A stretch of 64,000 nt of DNA from Pseudomonadota bacterium (GTDB lineage Bacteria > Pseudomonadota > Alphaproteobacteria > Rhizobiales > Xanthobacteraceae), in the NCBI GenBank assembly GCA_023404705.1, contig JAEYAU010000261.1, forward strand, positions 62,001 through 126,000. Direction: 5' to 3'. The number at the start of each line of letters is the position of its first letter. Within the stretch, counting starts at the first letter, position 1. Made by a program: the position numbers and the translations under genes. Of this stretch, positions 24,787 to 32,957 are shown in pieces. The notes under the pieces are model-generated. The model was not told where the DNA came from. It saw only the letters and a program-made list of their open reading frames with translations, and did no database searches.

Positions 24787-24844
24787 CGGCAGCGACGGAA
24801 GTTCTATTTTACCGCCGGAGCATGGCCAGTCGGCAGCTTCAGGG

Positions 24845-24873
24845 TTGACGTTCATGTTGTGAACGCGCTACCA
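24845..24873 (+). promoter_or_regulatory. Possible promoter of the regulator operon
   Basis: TTGACG at 24845-24850 is a good -35, and CTACCA about 17 bases downstream (24868-24873) is a weak -10. The -35 overlaps the first palindrome, as expected for repression. This is the only candidate in the 151-base gap between the methyltransferase and the regulator. Confidence 0.35.
24848..24866. promoter_or_regulatory. Palindromic operator candidate 1
   Basis: ACGTTCATGTTGTGAACGC contains CGTTCA and TGAACG half-sites around a five-base centre. It differs at only three positions from the second copy 43 bases downstream. It overlaps the -35 candidate of the regulator gene, so it may be an autoregulatory site. 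Confidence 0.6.
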
Positions 24874-24890
24874 ACTCGACCCCAGGGCCT

Positions 24891-24909
24891 ACGTTCACGG
24901 CGTGAACGC
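24891..24909. promoter_or_regulatory. Palindromic operator candidate 2
   Basis: ACGTTCACGGCGTGAACGC, with half-sites CGTTCA and TGAACG. The centre-to-centre distance to copy 1 is 43 bases, close to four turns of the helix, so both would face the same side of DNA and could be bound cooperatively. It lies 28 bases before the regulator start. Confidence 0.6.
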
Positions 24910-24937
24910 CATCATGCCGTAGAGGGAGGCGAGGGGC

Positions 24938-25564
24938 GTGTCGACAGTCCAGGCGCCAAGCGGGCGGCGCGATTTCAACGACGACGAGATCGTTCTCGGG
25001 GTGCTCGACGCGGTCGAGCGCGATCAGCACGTGACCCAGCGCGTGGTGGCGAGCGAGCTCGGCATCGCCCTCGGGCTGGCCAATGCCTACCTCAAGCGCT
25101 GCGTCCGCAAGGGCTTGGTCAAGGTGAGCCAGGTGCCACGCCGGCGCTATGCCTATTACCTCACCCCCCAAGGTTTTGCCGAGAAGTCGCGTCTGACGGC
25201 GAGCTATCTGGCTCATTCGCTGACCTTCTTCCGCAATGCGCGAGGCCAGCTCGCCGCGATCTTCGTCGAAGCTGGCGCGCGCGGGCACGGCAAGCTGGCG
25301 CTGCTGGGCGACGGCGATCTTGCCGAGATCGCGCTGCTCGTGGCGCGCGAGGCCAACGTCGAGATCGCGGGCGTCGTGAAACGTCCTCTCAACGAGGCCG
25401 ACCCGCTGCTGCAAGGCATCGACGCGGTGCTCATCACGGACCTGGTCGATCCTCGCGCCGCCTACGATGCAGCAATCGAGCGCTTCGAGGCGCTGCGGGT
25501 CTACACGCCGCCGCTGCTTCGCTTGCAGTCGCATCGGGCGAACCGGGAGGCGCGCACGCCATGA
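24938..25564 (+). CDS. Winged-helix transcriptional regulator with a second ligand-like domain
   Basis: 208 residues from GTG 24938 after GAGGGGC. Residues about 15-75 form a winged helix (DDEIVLGVLDAVERD... VTQRVVASELGIALGLANAYLKRCVRKGLVKV). The remainder, about 85-195, has LALLGDGDLAEIALLVAREANVEIAGVV, which resembles a Rossmann-like nucleotide or CoA-binding fold. It overlaps the NusG-like gene by four bases, and two palindromes precede it. A local regulator of this glycan locus is the best reading; its ligand is unknown. The same gene pair is seen upstream of other alphaproteobacterial glycan loci, as far as I recall, but I cannot check it here. Confidence 0.8.
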   Translation: MSTVQAPSGRRDFNDDEIVLGVLDAVERDQHVTQRVVASELGIALGLANAYLKRCVRKGLVKVSQVPRRRYAYYLTPQGFAEKSRLTASYLAHSLTFFRNARGQLAAIFVEAGARGHGKLALLGDGDLAEIALLVAREANVEIAGVVKRPLNEADPLLQGIDAVLITDLVDPRAAYDAAIERFEALRVYTPPLLRLQSHRANREARTP

Positions 25565-26067
25565 CGGACCGCCAGTGGTATGTCGTGAACACGCATCCGC
25601 AGGGAGAGGCTCGCGCCGAGCTCAATCTGCGCCGCCAGGGTTTTGACGCCTATGTCCCGCGCTACCTGCGCAAGCGGCGCCATGCGCGCCGCGAGGACGT
25701 GGTCGCCCGCCCGCTGTTTCCTCGCTACATGTTCGTGGCGCTCGATCTCGCCAAGGATCGGTGGCGCGCGATCCAGTCGACCTTCGGCGTGAGCCATCTG
25801 GTCTCGGCCGGCGATGTGCCGCTGGCCATCTCTGAATCCGTCGTGGACGAAATTCGCGCCCGCGAGGGCGACAATGGATTTGTCAGGCTTGGACTGCCGG
25901 CCGGTCTCGGGCCGGGCAGTCCGGTCAGGCTCATCGAGGGCATCTTTGCGGAATATGAGGGCGTGATCGATCGGATCGCGGACGACCGTCGTGTCGCCGT
26001 GCTGCTCGAGCTGCTCGGCCGCGAGGTGCGCGTCTTTGTTCCAGCGGCGAGCATCGGCACGGTCTGA
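25561..26067 (+). CDS. NusG/RfaH-family specialised transcription antitermination factor
   Basis: 168 residues. WYVVNTHPQGEARAELNLRRQGFDAYVPRYL is the start of the NGN domain, and RPLFPRYMFVALDLA its second strand pair. GPGSPVRLIEGIFAEYEGVIDRI is the KOW motif (about 118-142). Housekeeping NusG would normally sit beside secE and rplK; here it lies within a glycan locus, so it is a paralogue of the RfaH/UpxY/LoaP kind that binds RNA polymerase and reduces polarity in long operons. An ops-like site lies 50 bases downstream. It is coupled to the regulator by ATGA. Confidence 0.92.
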   Translation: MTDRQWYVVNTHPQGEARAELNLRRQGFDAYVPRYLRKRRHARREDVVARPLFPRYMFVALDLAKDRWRAIQSTFGVSHLVSAGDVPLAISESVVDEIRAREGDNGFVRLGLPAGLGPGSPVRLIEGIFAEYEGVIDRIADDRRVAVLLELLGREVRVFVPAASIGTV

Positions 26068-26117
26068 CGGGCCTTGCCTTGCCGCCGCCGCTCTGGGGGA
26101 CATGGTGTCACCCGGAG

Positions 26118-26129
26118 TGCGGTAGCTTG
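26118..26129 (+). promoter_or_regulatory. ops-like element before pseB (candidate recruitment site)
   Basis: TGCGGTAGCTTG matches 10 of 12 positions of the E. coli ops element GGCGGTAGCGTG, with GCGGTAGC intact. It is in the leader, 23 bases before the pseB start, on the coding strand, and immediately follows the NusG/RfaH-like gene. RfaH binds the non-template strand at ops when polymerase pauses. A similar function here is an inference. Confidence 0.5.
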
Positions 26130-26152
26130 CCTGCTGTCTTCTCCGGATATCC

Positions 26153-27199
26153 ATGAGCAACGCCGTTTATCGCGACTTCACGCGTCCCGCCTTCGACGCG
26201 TCCCAGCACGCCATTCTGGTAACCGGCGGGACCGGCTCCTTCGGCCGCGCCTTCGTGCGCCGGCTTCTGAAGAACGGCCGGCCCCGCCGGCTCGTCGTGT
26301 TCTCCCGTGACGAGCAGAAGCAGGACGCCATGGCCCGCGAGCTCCGCGAGGAGTTTCCGGAGGCCTGGGAGATCCTGCGCTTCTTCATAGGCGATGTCCG
26401 CGATCTCGGCCGTCTCGAGCTCGCCATGCGCGGGATCGACGTCGTGGTGCATGCCGCGGCGCTCAAGATCGTGCCCGCGGCCGAGTACAATCCCTTCGAA
26501 TGCATCCTCACCAACGTGCACGGCGCCGAGAACGTCGTGAAGGCGGCGCTGCGCAGCAATGTGAAGCAGGTCGTCGCCCTCTCGACCGACAAGGCCGCGA
26601 GCCCGATCAATCTCTATGGCGCTTCGAAGCTCGCCGCCGACAAGATCATGGTCGCGGCCAACAATCTCTCCGGTGATCTGGGGACGCAGTTCGCGGTCGT
26701 ACGCTACGGCAACGTGATCGGGTCGCGCGGGTCGGTGGTGCCGTTGTTCGAGCGCCTCATTCGCGATGGCGCGCGCGAGCTGCCGATCACCGATCAACGC
26801 ATGACGCGGTTCTGGATCGCGCTGGAGCAGGGCGTGTCCTTCGTTCTCTCGTCTCTCGGGTTGATGAAAGGCGGCGAGATCTTCGTCCCCAAGATTCCCT
26901 CGATGCGCATCGTCGATCTCGCCTCGGCGCTCGCGCCGAGCCTCCCGCACAAGGAGGTTGGCATCCGCCCGGGCGAGAAGCTGCATGAGGTGATGATCAC
27001 CGAGGATGATGCGCGCGCGACGATCGAGCTCGATGACCGCTACGTCATCTGTCCGGCGCTGCCCACCTGGACCGGCAAGCACCTCACCGATCTCGGCGCG
27101 CGGCCGGTCGCGGAAGGCTTCCGCTATGGGTCCGATTGCAACTCCGAATGGCTCGATGCGGCGGGCCTGACACAGATCATCGGCGCCAAGGCGCAATGA
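26153..27199 (+). CDS. pseB: UDP-N-acetylglucosamine 4,6-dehydratase (inverting), PseB
   Basis: 348 residues. TGGTGSFG at 24-31 binds NADP; STDKAASP places catalytic Asp146 and Lys147, and LYGASK gives Tyr155-xxx-Lys159, the triad of the FlaA1/PseB family. The KIVPAAEYNPFE loop and the C-terminal PGEKLHE are also diagnostic. It converts UDP-GlcNAc to UDP-2-acetamido-2,6-dideoxy-4-keto-L-arabino-hexose, the first step of pseudaminic acid synthesis. It starts the pse operon, with the ops-like sequence in its leader, and its stop overlaps pseC by four bases. Confidence 0.95.
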   Translation: MSNAVYRDFTRPAFDASQHAILVTGGTGSFGRAFVRRLLKNGRPRRLVVFSRDEQKQDAMARELREEFPEAWEILRFFIGDVRDLGRLELAMRGIDVVVHAAALKIVPAAEYNPFECILTNVHGAENVVKAALRSNVKQVVALSTDKAASPINLYGASKLAADKIMVAANNLSGDLGTQFAVVRYGNVIGSRGSVVPLFERLIRDGARELPITDQRMTRFWIALEQGVSFVLSSLGLMKGGEIFVPKIPSMRIVDLASALAPSLPHKEVGIRPGEKLHEVMITEDDARATIELDDRYVICPALPTWTGKHLTDLGARPVAEGFRYGSDCNSEWLDAAGLTQIIGAKAQ

Positions 27200-28380
27200 G
27201 CCGGCTCCTGCCTTATGGCCGCCCCGTCGTCGACGACGACGACATCGACGCCGTCGTCGCGGCGTTGCGCGACGATATGCTGACGACGGGACCGCGCGTC
27301 GGCGAGTTCGAGCGCGCCTTCGCGGCCGCGACCGGCGCCGCCGAGGCGGTCGCCTGCAATAGTGGGACGGCGGCGCTGCATCTCGCGGTGCTCGCGGCCG
27401 AGCTCGGCCCTGGGCAGGCCGCGATCGTTCCCGCGCTGACGTTCCTCGCGACCGCCAATGTGGTGCGCATGACCGGCGCCGAGGTCGTGTTCGCGGACGT
27501 CGATCCCGATACGGGCTTGCTGTCGCCGGACAATCTGACGGAGGCGCTCGCGCGCGCCGAGCAACGCGGCCTGCGTGTCACGGTGGCGCTGCCGGTCCAT
27601 CTCAACGGCCAGTGCTGCGACATGGCCGAGCTCGCAACGATCGCGGAGCGTGCCGGCATGGTCCTGATCGAGGATGCATGTCACGCGCTCGGCGCGCCGG
27701 ACATCGGCGCCAACCGCTATTCGGCCGCCGCGTGCTTCTCGACCCATGCCGTGAAGGCGATCACGACCGCCGAGGGCGGCGTGGTCACGACCCACGATGC
27801 CGCGCAAGCCGAGCGGATGCGCTCCCTGCGCTCGCATGGCATGGTGCGCGAGCCGCAGGCGTTCACGGACCGCGGGCAGGGCTTCGACGGCGAGGTGCCG
27901 AATCCCTGGTACTACGAGATGCCCGAGGTGGGCTGGAACTACCGGCTGCCCGACGTGCTCTGCGCGCTCGGCACCAGCCAGCTCCGCAAGCTCGATCGCT
28001 TCTATCGGCGTCGCCAGGAGATCGCGGCGCTCTACGATCGCCTGCTGGCGCCGCTCGCGCCGGTGCTGCGCCCGGTGCCGCACGGCAATCGTCCGCACGG
28101 CTGGCACCTCTATGCCGTGCTGGTCGACTTCGCGGCTCTAGGCACGACGCGGCGGCGCTTCATGGAAGCCCTGCGGGCCGAAGGTGTCGGAACGCAGGTT
28201 CACTACATCCCGGTCCATCGCCAGCCCTATTACCGCGGCTTGGACGGTGAGCGGGATCTGCCGGGCGCCGACGCATACTACGCGCGCTGCCTCTCCATTC
28301 CACTCTTCCCCGGAATGAGCGACGACGACGCACAGCGCGTCGCCGCGGCGCTGCATAGGATCAGCGGCGGCAAGGCCTGA
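27196..28380 (+). CDS. pseC: UDP-4-amino-4,6-dideoxy-N-acetyl-beta-L-altrosamine transaminase, PseC
   Basis: 394 residues. DegT-type PLP enzyme with the cofactor loop CNSGTAALH (54-62), EDACHALG with Asp160, and the Schiff-base Lys187 in FSTHAVKAITTAEGG. NPWYYEMPEVGWNYR and VHYIPVHRQPYY are strong PseC markers. It aminates C4 of the PseB product using Glu as donor. Operon position 2, coupled at both ends. Not to be confused with the DegT gene at 5868, which lacks the PseC-specific blocks. Confidence 0.95.
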   Translation: MSRLLPYGRPVVDDDDIDAVVAALRDDMLTTGPRVGEFERAFAAATGAAEAVACNSGTAALHLAVLAAELGPGQAAIVPALTFLATANVVRMTGAEVVFADVDPDTGLLSPDNLTEALARAEQRGLRVTVALPVHLNGQCCDMAELATIAERAGMVLIEDACHALGAPDIGANRYSAAACFSTHAVKAITTAEGGVVTTHDAAQAERMRSLRSHGMVREPQAFTDRGQGFDGEVPNPWYYEMPEVGWNYRLPDVLCALGTSQLRKLDRFYRRRQEIAALYDRLLAPLAPVLRPVPHGNRPHGWHLYAVLVDFAALGTTRRRFMEALRAEGVGTQVHYIPVHRQPYYRGLDGERDLPGADAYYARCLSIPLFPGMSDDDAQRVAAALHRISGGKA

Positions 28381-28386
28381 GTTACG

Positions 28387-29817
28387 ATGGCGCTCGCGTT
28401 GTTTCGCTGCGATGCCAGCCCAGCCATCGGGGCCGGACACGTGATGCGTTGCCTCGCCACAGCCGAGACGCTCGCCTGGGCGAGCTGGGATGTCGGCTTC
28501 ATGAGCGCGCAGGGGACCCGCGAAACGGCGCCCGCGCTCGCCCGCACCGGCTTCGAGGTGCGAGATTCTGAGAGCAGCGCGATGGGCGCCGACGTGATTG
28601 TCTTCGATCACTATGGCCTCGACGCGACGGCCGAGCATCGCATCGCCGGCTCCGTCCCGCTGCGCATTGCGTTCGACGACATTCCAGTGCGCAGCCACGA
28701 CGTGGATCTGCTAGTCGATCCGACGCCGGGCCGCGCCGCGGATGCCTACAGCGCGCTGACGCGCGCCGATACACAGCTGCTCGCGGGCGCCAGCTATGCG
28801 CAGTTGCGACGGTCCTGGCAGGCGGCACGTGCGGCAGCGCTCAAGGCGCGCACCGGCAAAGCGAGTCGTATTCTCGTCTCGATGGGCGCGACCGATCCGA
28901 CCAATGCGACCGCCAAGGTGCTCGCGGCGCTCGCGTCTCTCGGCCGCAAGCTCGAAATTGACGTCGTCCTCGGCCCGGGCGCGCCACATCGCATAGCGGT
29001 CAATGAGATGGTGGGGGCACTTGGTCGACTGCATATCGACCCGGCCGATCTTCCTCGGCTGGTCGCCGAGGCCGATCTCGCGATCGGTGCAGCTGGCTCG
29101 TCGTGCTTCGAGCGCGCGTGCCTCGGACTTCCCGCGATCATCGTCGTGCTCGCGGACAATCAGGTCGATCTCGCGCGTGCCTTCGCGGCCGCCGGCGCTG
29201 CGCGCGCCGTGCCACACTCCGCTCTCGACGACCCGGCGGAGCTCGCCCGCGTGATCGCCGACCTGCTCGACGACGGCGATGCGCGGGACAGGATGTCGGA
29301 GTGTGCGGCGGCGCTGGTCGACGGTCGCGGTCCCCAACGGCTTCTGATGCGGTTCGCGGGTGAGTGCGCGGCCGCAGCCGGCCGCGTCCGGCTTCGCGCG
29401 GCGGAACCCGGTGATCAAGACTGGTTGCTCGATCTGCAAAGCCGTCCGGAGACGCGGCGCTTTGCCAGGACGTCACGGATCCCGACCGCATCGGAGCACG
29501 CAGCCTGGATGGATCGCACGCTGAGCGACCCGGATCGTCTGCTGGCCCTCATTGATTTCAACGACGTCCCTGCCGGCGTGATCCGCCTCGACCGCTTGTC
29601 GCAAGACAAGCCCGCCTTCGAAGTCTCGATCGCGATCGCGCCGGAACGGCACGGTCGCGGCATCGGTGCGGCCGCGCTGACGCTCGTGCGCAATCTCGTG
29701 CCGAAGGCGGATCTCGTAGCGACGGTCCTCGCGGGCAATCAAGCTTCGCAGTTGCTGTTCGAGCGGGCCGGCTACCGACGCGAAGCCGAAGGCCGTTTCC
29801 GGAGCGTAATTGCATGA
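28387..29817 (+). CDS. pseG/pseH: PseG-PseH fusion: UDP-sugar hydrolase plus N-acetyltransferase
   Basis: 476 residues with two enzymes in one chain. Residues about 1-325 are PseG: GAGHVMRC (15-22) with the catalytic His18, VFDHYGLD, SMGATDPTN and GAAGSSCFERACLGLP, a GT-B-like fold that removes UDP. From about 335 a GNAT domain follows (RLRAAEPGDQDWL, IAPERHGRGIGAAAL as the acetyl-CoA loop), equivalent to PseH. In the pathway PseH acetylates the C4 amine before PseG releases the free sugar, so the fusion joins consecutive steps. The stop overlaps pseI. Confidence 0.92.
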   Translation: MALALFRCDASPAIGAGHVMRCLATAETLAWASWDVGFMSAQGTRETAPALARTGFEVRDSESSAMGADVIVFDHYGLDATAEHRIAGSVPLRIAFDDIPVRSHDVDLLVDPTPGRAADAYSALTRADTQLLAGASYAQLRRSWQAARAAALKARTGKASRILVSMGATDPTNATAKVLAALASLGRKLEIDVVLGPGAPHRIAVNEMVGALGRLHIDPADLPRLVAEADLAIGAAGSSCFERACLGLPAIIVVLADNQVDLARAFAAAGAARAVPHSALDDPAELARVIADLLDDGDARDRMSECAAALVDGRGPQRLLMRFAGECAAAAGRVRLRAAEPGDQDWLLDLQSRPETRRFARTSRIPTASEHAAWMDRTLSDPDRLLALIDFNDVPAGVIRLDRLSQDKPAFEVSIAIAPERHGRGIGAAALTLVRNLVPKADLVATVLAGNQASQLLFERAGYRREAEGRFRSVIA

Positions 29818-30866
29818 GCCCGTCGATCGAGATTGCGGGGCGTCCGATTGGGCAGGGTCACGCGCCTTATGTGATCGCCGAGCTTTCGGGCAACCACAAT
29901 GGCGAGCTCGCACGCGCTATCCGGCTGATCGACGCCGCCAAGGCGGCCGGCGCCGATGCCGTGAAGCTGCAGACCTACACGGCCGATACAATCACGCTCG
30001 ATCACGATGGCCCCGGTTTCCGTATCGAGGGCGGCTTGTGGCACGGCCGCCAGCTCTACGATCTCTACCGCGAGGCCCATACGCCCTGGGAATGGCATCC
30101 GGCGCTTTTCGAGCACGCGCGCAGAATCGGGATCACCTGCTTCTCCTCGCCTTTCGATCCGACCGCGATCGACTTGCTCGAGCGTCTCGGCGCGCCCGCC
30201 TACAAGATCGCTTCCTTCGAGGTGATCGACACGCCGCTCATCGAGCGCGCCGCACGCACCGGCAAGCCGCTCATCATCTCGACCGGCATGGCGAACCGTG
30301 AGGAGATCAGCGAGGCCGTGACCACCGCGCGCGCGGCCGGTCGCGGCGGACTGGCGCTCCTGCATTGCGTGTCCGGTTATCCGACCCCGGCAAGCGACGC
30401 CAATCTGCGGCGCATGCAGGCACTCGCGAATGCCTTCGAATGTCCCATCGGCCTGTCCGACCACTCGATGGGTATCGAGGTGGCGGTCGCTGCCGTCGCG
30501 CTCGGTGCCACCGTGATCGAAAAGCACATGACTCTCGCGCGCGCGGACGGCGGTCCGGACGCCGAGTTCTCGCTTGAGCCGGACGAGTTTGCGGAGCTCG
30601 TGCGCGGCGCGCGCAACGCCTTCGCGGCGCTCGGAAGCGCCGACTATGGTCGCGCCGCAAGCGAGCAGGGCAGCGTGACGTTCCGGCGATCGCTCTACGC
30701 GGTCCGCGACATCGCGGCGGGCGAGACCTTCACGGATCAGAATGTCCGTTCGATCCGGCCTGGGCACGGGCTGCCGCCCAAGCTGCTGCCGACAGTGCTC
30801 GGACGCCGCGCCACGCGGCCGATTCCCCGCGGCACGCCGCTGTCGCTCGATCTGATCGAATCCTGA
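29814..30866 (+). CDS. pseI: Pseudaminic acid synthase, PseI
   Basis: 350 residues. NeuB-type TIM barrel: YVIAELSGNHNGEL, KLQTYTADT, FSSPFD, KIASFE, STGMAN, LHCVSGYPTP, GLSDHS and VIEKHMTL. The PseI-specific FSLEP and the C-terminal SAF/antifreeze-like domain (SLYAVRDIAAGETFTDQNVRSIRPG) close the protein. It condenses the PseG product with phosphoenolpyruvate to pseudaminic acid. Among the three NeuB-family proteins in the window this is the only one with GNHNG in the active-site loop, matching the pseudaminate branch. Confidence 0.95.
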   Translation: MSPSIEIAGRPIGQGHAPYVIAELSGNHNGELARAIRLIDAAKAAGADAVKLQTYTADTITLDHDGPGFRIEGGLWHGRQLYDLYREAHTPWEWHPALFEHARRIGITCFSSPFDPTAIDLLERLGAPAYKIASFEVIDTPLIERAARTGKPLIISTGMANREEISEAVTTARAAGRGGLALLHCVSGYPTPASDANLRRMQALANAFECPIGLSDHSMGIEVAVAAVALGATVIEKHMTLARADGGPDAEFSLEPDEFAELVRGARNAFAALGSADYGRAASEQGSVTFRRSLYAVRDIAAGETFTDQNVRSIRPGHGLPPKLLPTVLGRRATRPIPRGTPLSLDLIES

Positions 30867-30879
30867 GGCGATCACTGTC

Positions 30880-32223
30880 ATGCGGATTCAACTGGTTTGC
30901 GATCACAAGTGGCGGGATCTCCCCAACCTGACCGTGACGAAACTCCGGCTCGAGCAGCTCGGCCATCGCGTGCTGCTCGCAACCGCGAAGGACGTCGAGC
31001 CGACCATGCAGTGGTTCCGGCCCGACTGCCTGGTGCTGAACCACCTGTTCAGCAGCGCCTACGTCTCGCTAGCCCAGAAAGCGCGCGCAGCGGGCATCGC
31101 AGTCGTCCTGCTGCCGACCGAAGGTGTGGTGCATCAGGCGCTCGCGCCGCTCGGCGACGGCGAGTTCTCGGACTACCGCGTGCTCGATCTCTACCTGGCC
31201 TGGGGCGAGGAGCCCGCCAAGGCGGTCCGCACCCGCTGGGGCTTCGATGCGGAAACTGCGCCCGTGATCGGGTTTCCGCGGCTGGACTTCTACGACAAGC
31301 GCTTTGCCGCCGCGGTGACGCCGCGTGACCGTTTCCTGCGCGCGCTCGACCTCGATCCGGCGCGGAAGGTGGTGACCTGGGCGACGCAGTTTCCTTATGC
31401 GAGCTTCGGGCCGCGCGAGCGCGAGAAGTATTTCCGCGAGCAGTCCGACTTCGGCGTGCGTGCTTCCTACGAGCGTCTCGGTCTCGATCCCGCGCGCATT
31501 CCGGAGATCCACGCGGCGGGGCAGAAGGCCGGGGCGGATGCCTTCTGCGCGATGGCCGCGACCTTCCCGGACGTGCAGTTCATCATCCGCCCGCATCCTG
31601 CCGAGAGCCGCGACTTCTATCGCACGCTGATCCGCGATCGCGGTCTCGGCAATGTTCGCTTCTGTCCTCAGGACTACATCTGGAACGTGCTCAACGCGAC
31701 CGATGTGCACATCCATCGTCACTGCACCACCGCGGTGGAAGGCTGGATGTGGGACAAGCCGACGATCGAGCTCGCCTTGGATCCCGTTCCCGAATTGACG
31801 TGGCCCGAGCGTGAGGCCGGAAGCGACACTGCCTCCGACGCCGACATGCTGATCGGTCACGTCCGCCGCTATCTTGCGGGTGACACAGTCGATCCTCACC
31901 GGATTACGGTGCGGCGCGACTACATCCGCCGCTATATGGGCGCCGCAGATGGCCGACGCTCCGAAGCGGGAGCCGATGCGATCGACCGGATGCTGCGCGC
32001 GCGGGGACGCAGCCGCCGGATGTGGACGTCGATGGCCGGCGTGAACGGCTCGCTGCGCGCCGTCGCCGCCTCCGCTCTGCGTCACGCCCTGGCGCGCAAG
32101 CCGGATGAGTCTTTCCTGCGCGGCCGGATCGCGAGCGGTGGTCCCGAGGACAAGCTGGTGAGCCGCCGCGACGTCGCGAATTACGAGAAGCTGGTCGCCG
32201 CGGCTGCGAGGGCCGATCATTGA
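30880..32223 (+). CDS. Surface-carbohydrate GT-B protein with RPHP motif (candidate nonulosonate transferase)
   Basis: 447 residues, no signal peptide or membrane segment. A first domain of about 140 residues (QLVCDHKWRDLPNLTV, VLLPTEGVVHQA, IGFPRLDFY) is followed by IIRPHPAES with His239, and HCTTAVEGWMWDKPTIEL, the arrangement seen in capsule/CDP-glycerol-type GT-B proteins. HP is also a motif of Kdo and sialic-acid transferases. It sits 13 bases after pseI, so it may transfer pseudaminic acid from CMP; that is inference. The last gene of the pse operon, it converges on the minus-strand cytidylyltransferase gene with a 35-base gap. Confidence 0.75.
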   Translation: MRIQLVCDHKWRDLPNLTVTKLRLEQLGHRVLLATAKDVEPTMQWFRPDCLVLNHLFSSAYVSLAQKARAAGIAVVLLPTEGVVHQALAPLGDGEFSDYRVLDLYLAWGEEPAKAVRTRWGFDAETAPVIGFPRLDFYDKRFAAAVTPRDRFLRALDLDPARKVVTWATQFPYASFGPREREKYFREQSDFGVRASYERLGLDPARIPEIHAAGQKAGADAFCAMAATFPDVQFIIRPHPAESRDFYRTLIRDRGLGNVRFCPQDYIWNVLNATDVHIHRHCTTAVEGWMWDKPTIELALDPVPELTWPEREAGSDTASDADMLIGHVRRYLAGDTVDPHRITVRRDYIRRYMGAADGRRSEAGADAIDRMLRARGRSRRMWTSMAGVNGSLRAVAASALRHALARKPDESFLRGRIASGGPEDKLVSRRDVANYEKLVAAAARADH

Positions 32224-32258
32224 GCGCAACGCGCGCCATGCATCACGGATGCGGCCGA

Positions 32259-32957
32259 TCAGGTTCGCGCGTGCAGCAATGCGCGGGCGAGGCGCAGGTC
32301 GTCCGCATCATCGATGTCGATGGCGCTCTCCCAGGACATCGGCTCGAAGCGATGTCCCGGACCATAGAAGGTGCCGGCCTTCTCGAGCGCCGCGGCCCGC
32401 GCAATCCAGATTGCACCAGTCGGCGCGAACAGCTCCGGAAGGTCCTGCGATCGGCTCTGGACGGCGCCGGGATGAAGCCACTCACCGCGGCCGGCCGCAT
32501 CACGCTTGATGGCCCACCACGGATTGAGCCAGCCGAAGCGGGCGCAACTGATCTGGAACTCGGCGCCCGTGGCGTCGAAAGCCGCCAGCGCGGCGCGGAT
32601 GTCGTCGGCGCCCCGCAAGGGGCAATTTGCCATCAGCTGCACGACCGTCTCGTACTCTTCGCTCAGCCTGGCGCGGATTTGTCCGATCGCCGCGATGGTG
32701 ACAGCCGAGATCGGCGTGACGTCGTCGTGATGGCCCTCGCGCAGGAACGGCACCTCGGCGCCGGCCGCGGTGGCGATCTGCGCAATGGCCTCGTCCTCGG
32801 TGCTGACGATCACGCGGTCGAAGGCGGCGGCGTCGCGCGCGGCCTCGATCGTCCAGGCCAGCATGGGGCGTCCGCCGAACTCCATGACGTTCTTGCGCGG
32901 CAGCCGTTTCGAGCCGCCGCGGGCCGGGATGATGGCGACGCGGCCGCGCCTCACCAT
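32259..32957 (-). CDS. pseF: CMP-nonulosonate cytidylyltransferase (PseF-like)
   Basis: 232 residues from the ATG at 32957, which overlaps the SDR stop, and the length fits PseF/NeuA. IIPARGGSKRLPRKN is the CTP-binding loop, followed by VSTEDEAIAQ and QLMANCPLRGADD. It transfers CMP from CTP to a nonulosonic acid. Its nearest synthase is pseI on the opposite strand, which suggests pseudaminic acid as substrate. The N-terminus is nearly the same as that of the gene at 35671, with which it may share a recent ancestor. Confidence 0.85.
   Translation of the reverse strand: MVRRGRVAIIPARGGSKRLPRKNVMEFGGRPMLAWTIEAARDAAAFDRVIVSTEDEAIAQIATAAGAEVPFLREGHHDDVTPISAVTIAAIGQIRARLSEEYETVVQLMANCPLRGADDIRAALAAFDATGAEFQISCARFGWLNPWWAIKRDAAGRGEWLHPGAVQSRSQDLPELFAPTGAIWIARAAALEKAGTFYGPGHRFEPMSWESAIDIDDADDLRLARALLHART

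Noticed and set aside
25561..26067. Housekeeping NusG
   Set aside because: No secE, rplK or rplA neighbours; coupled to a local regulator and followed by glycan genes, so a specialised paralogue is more likely.
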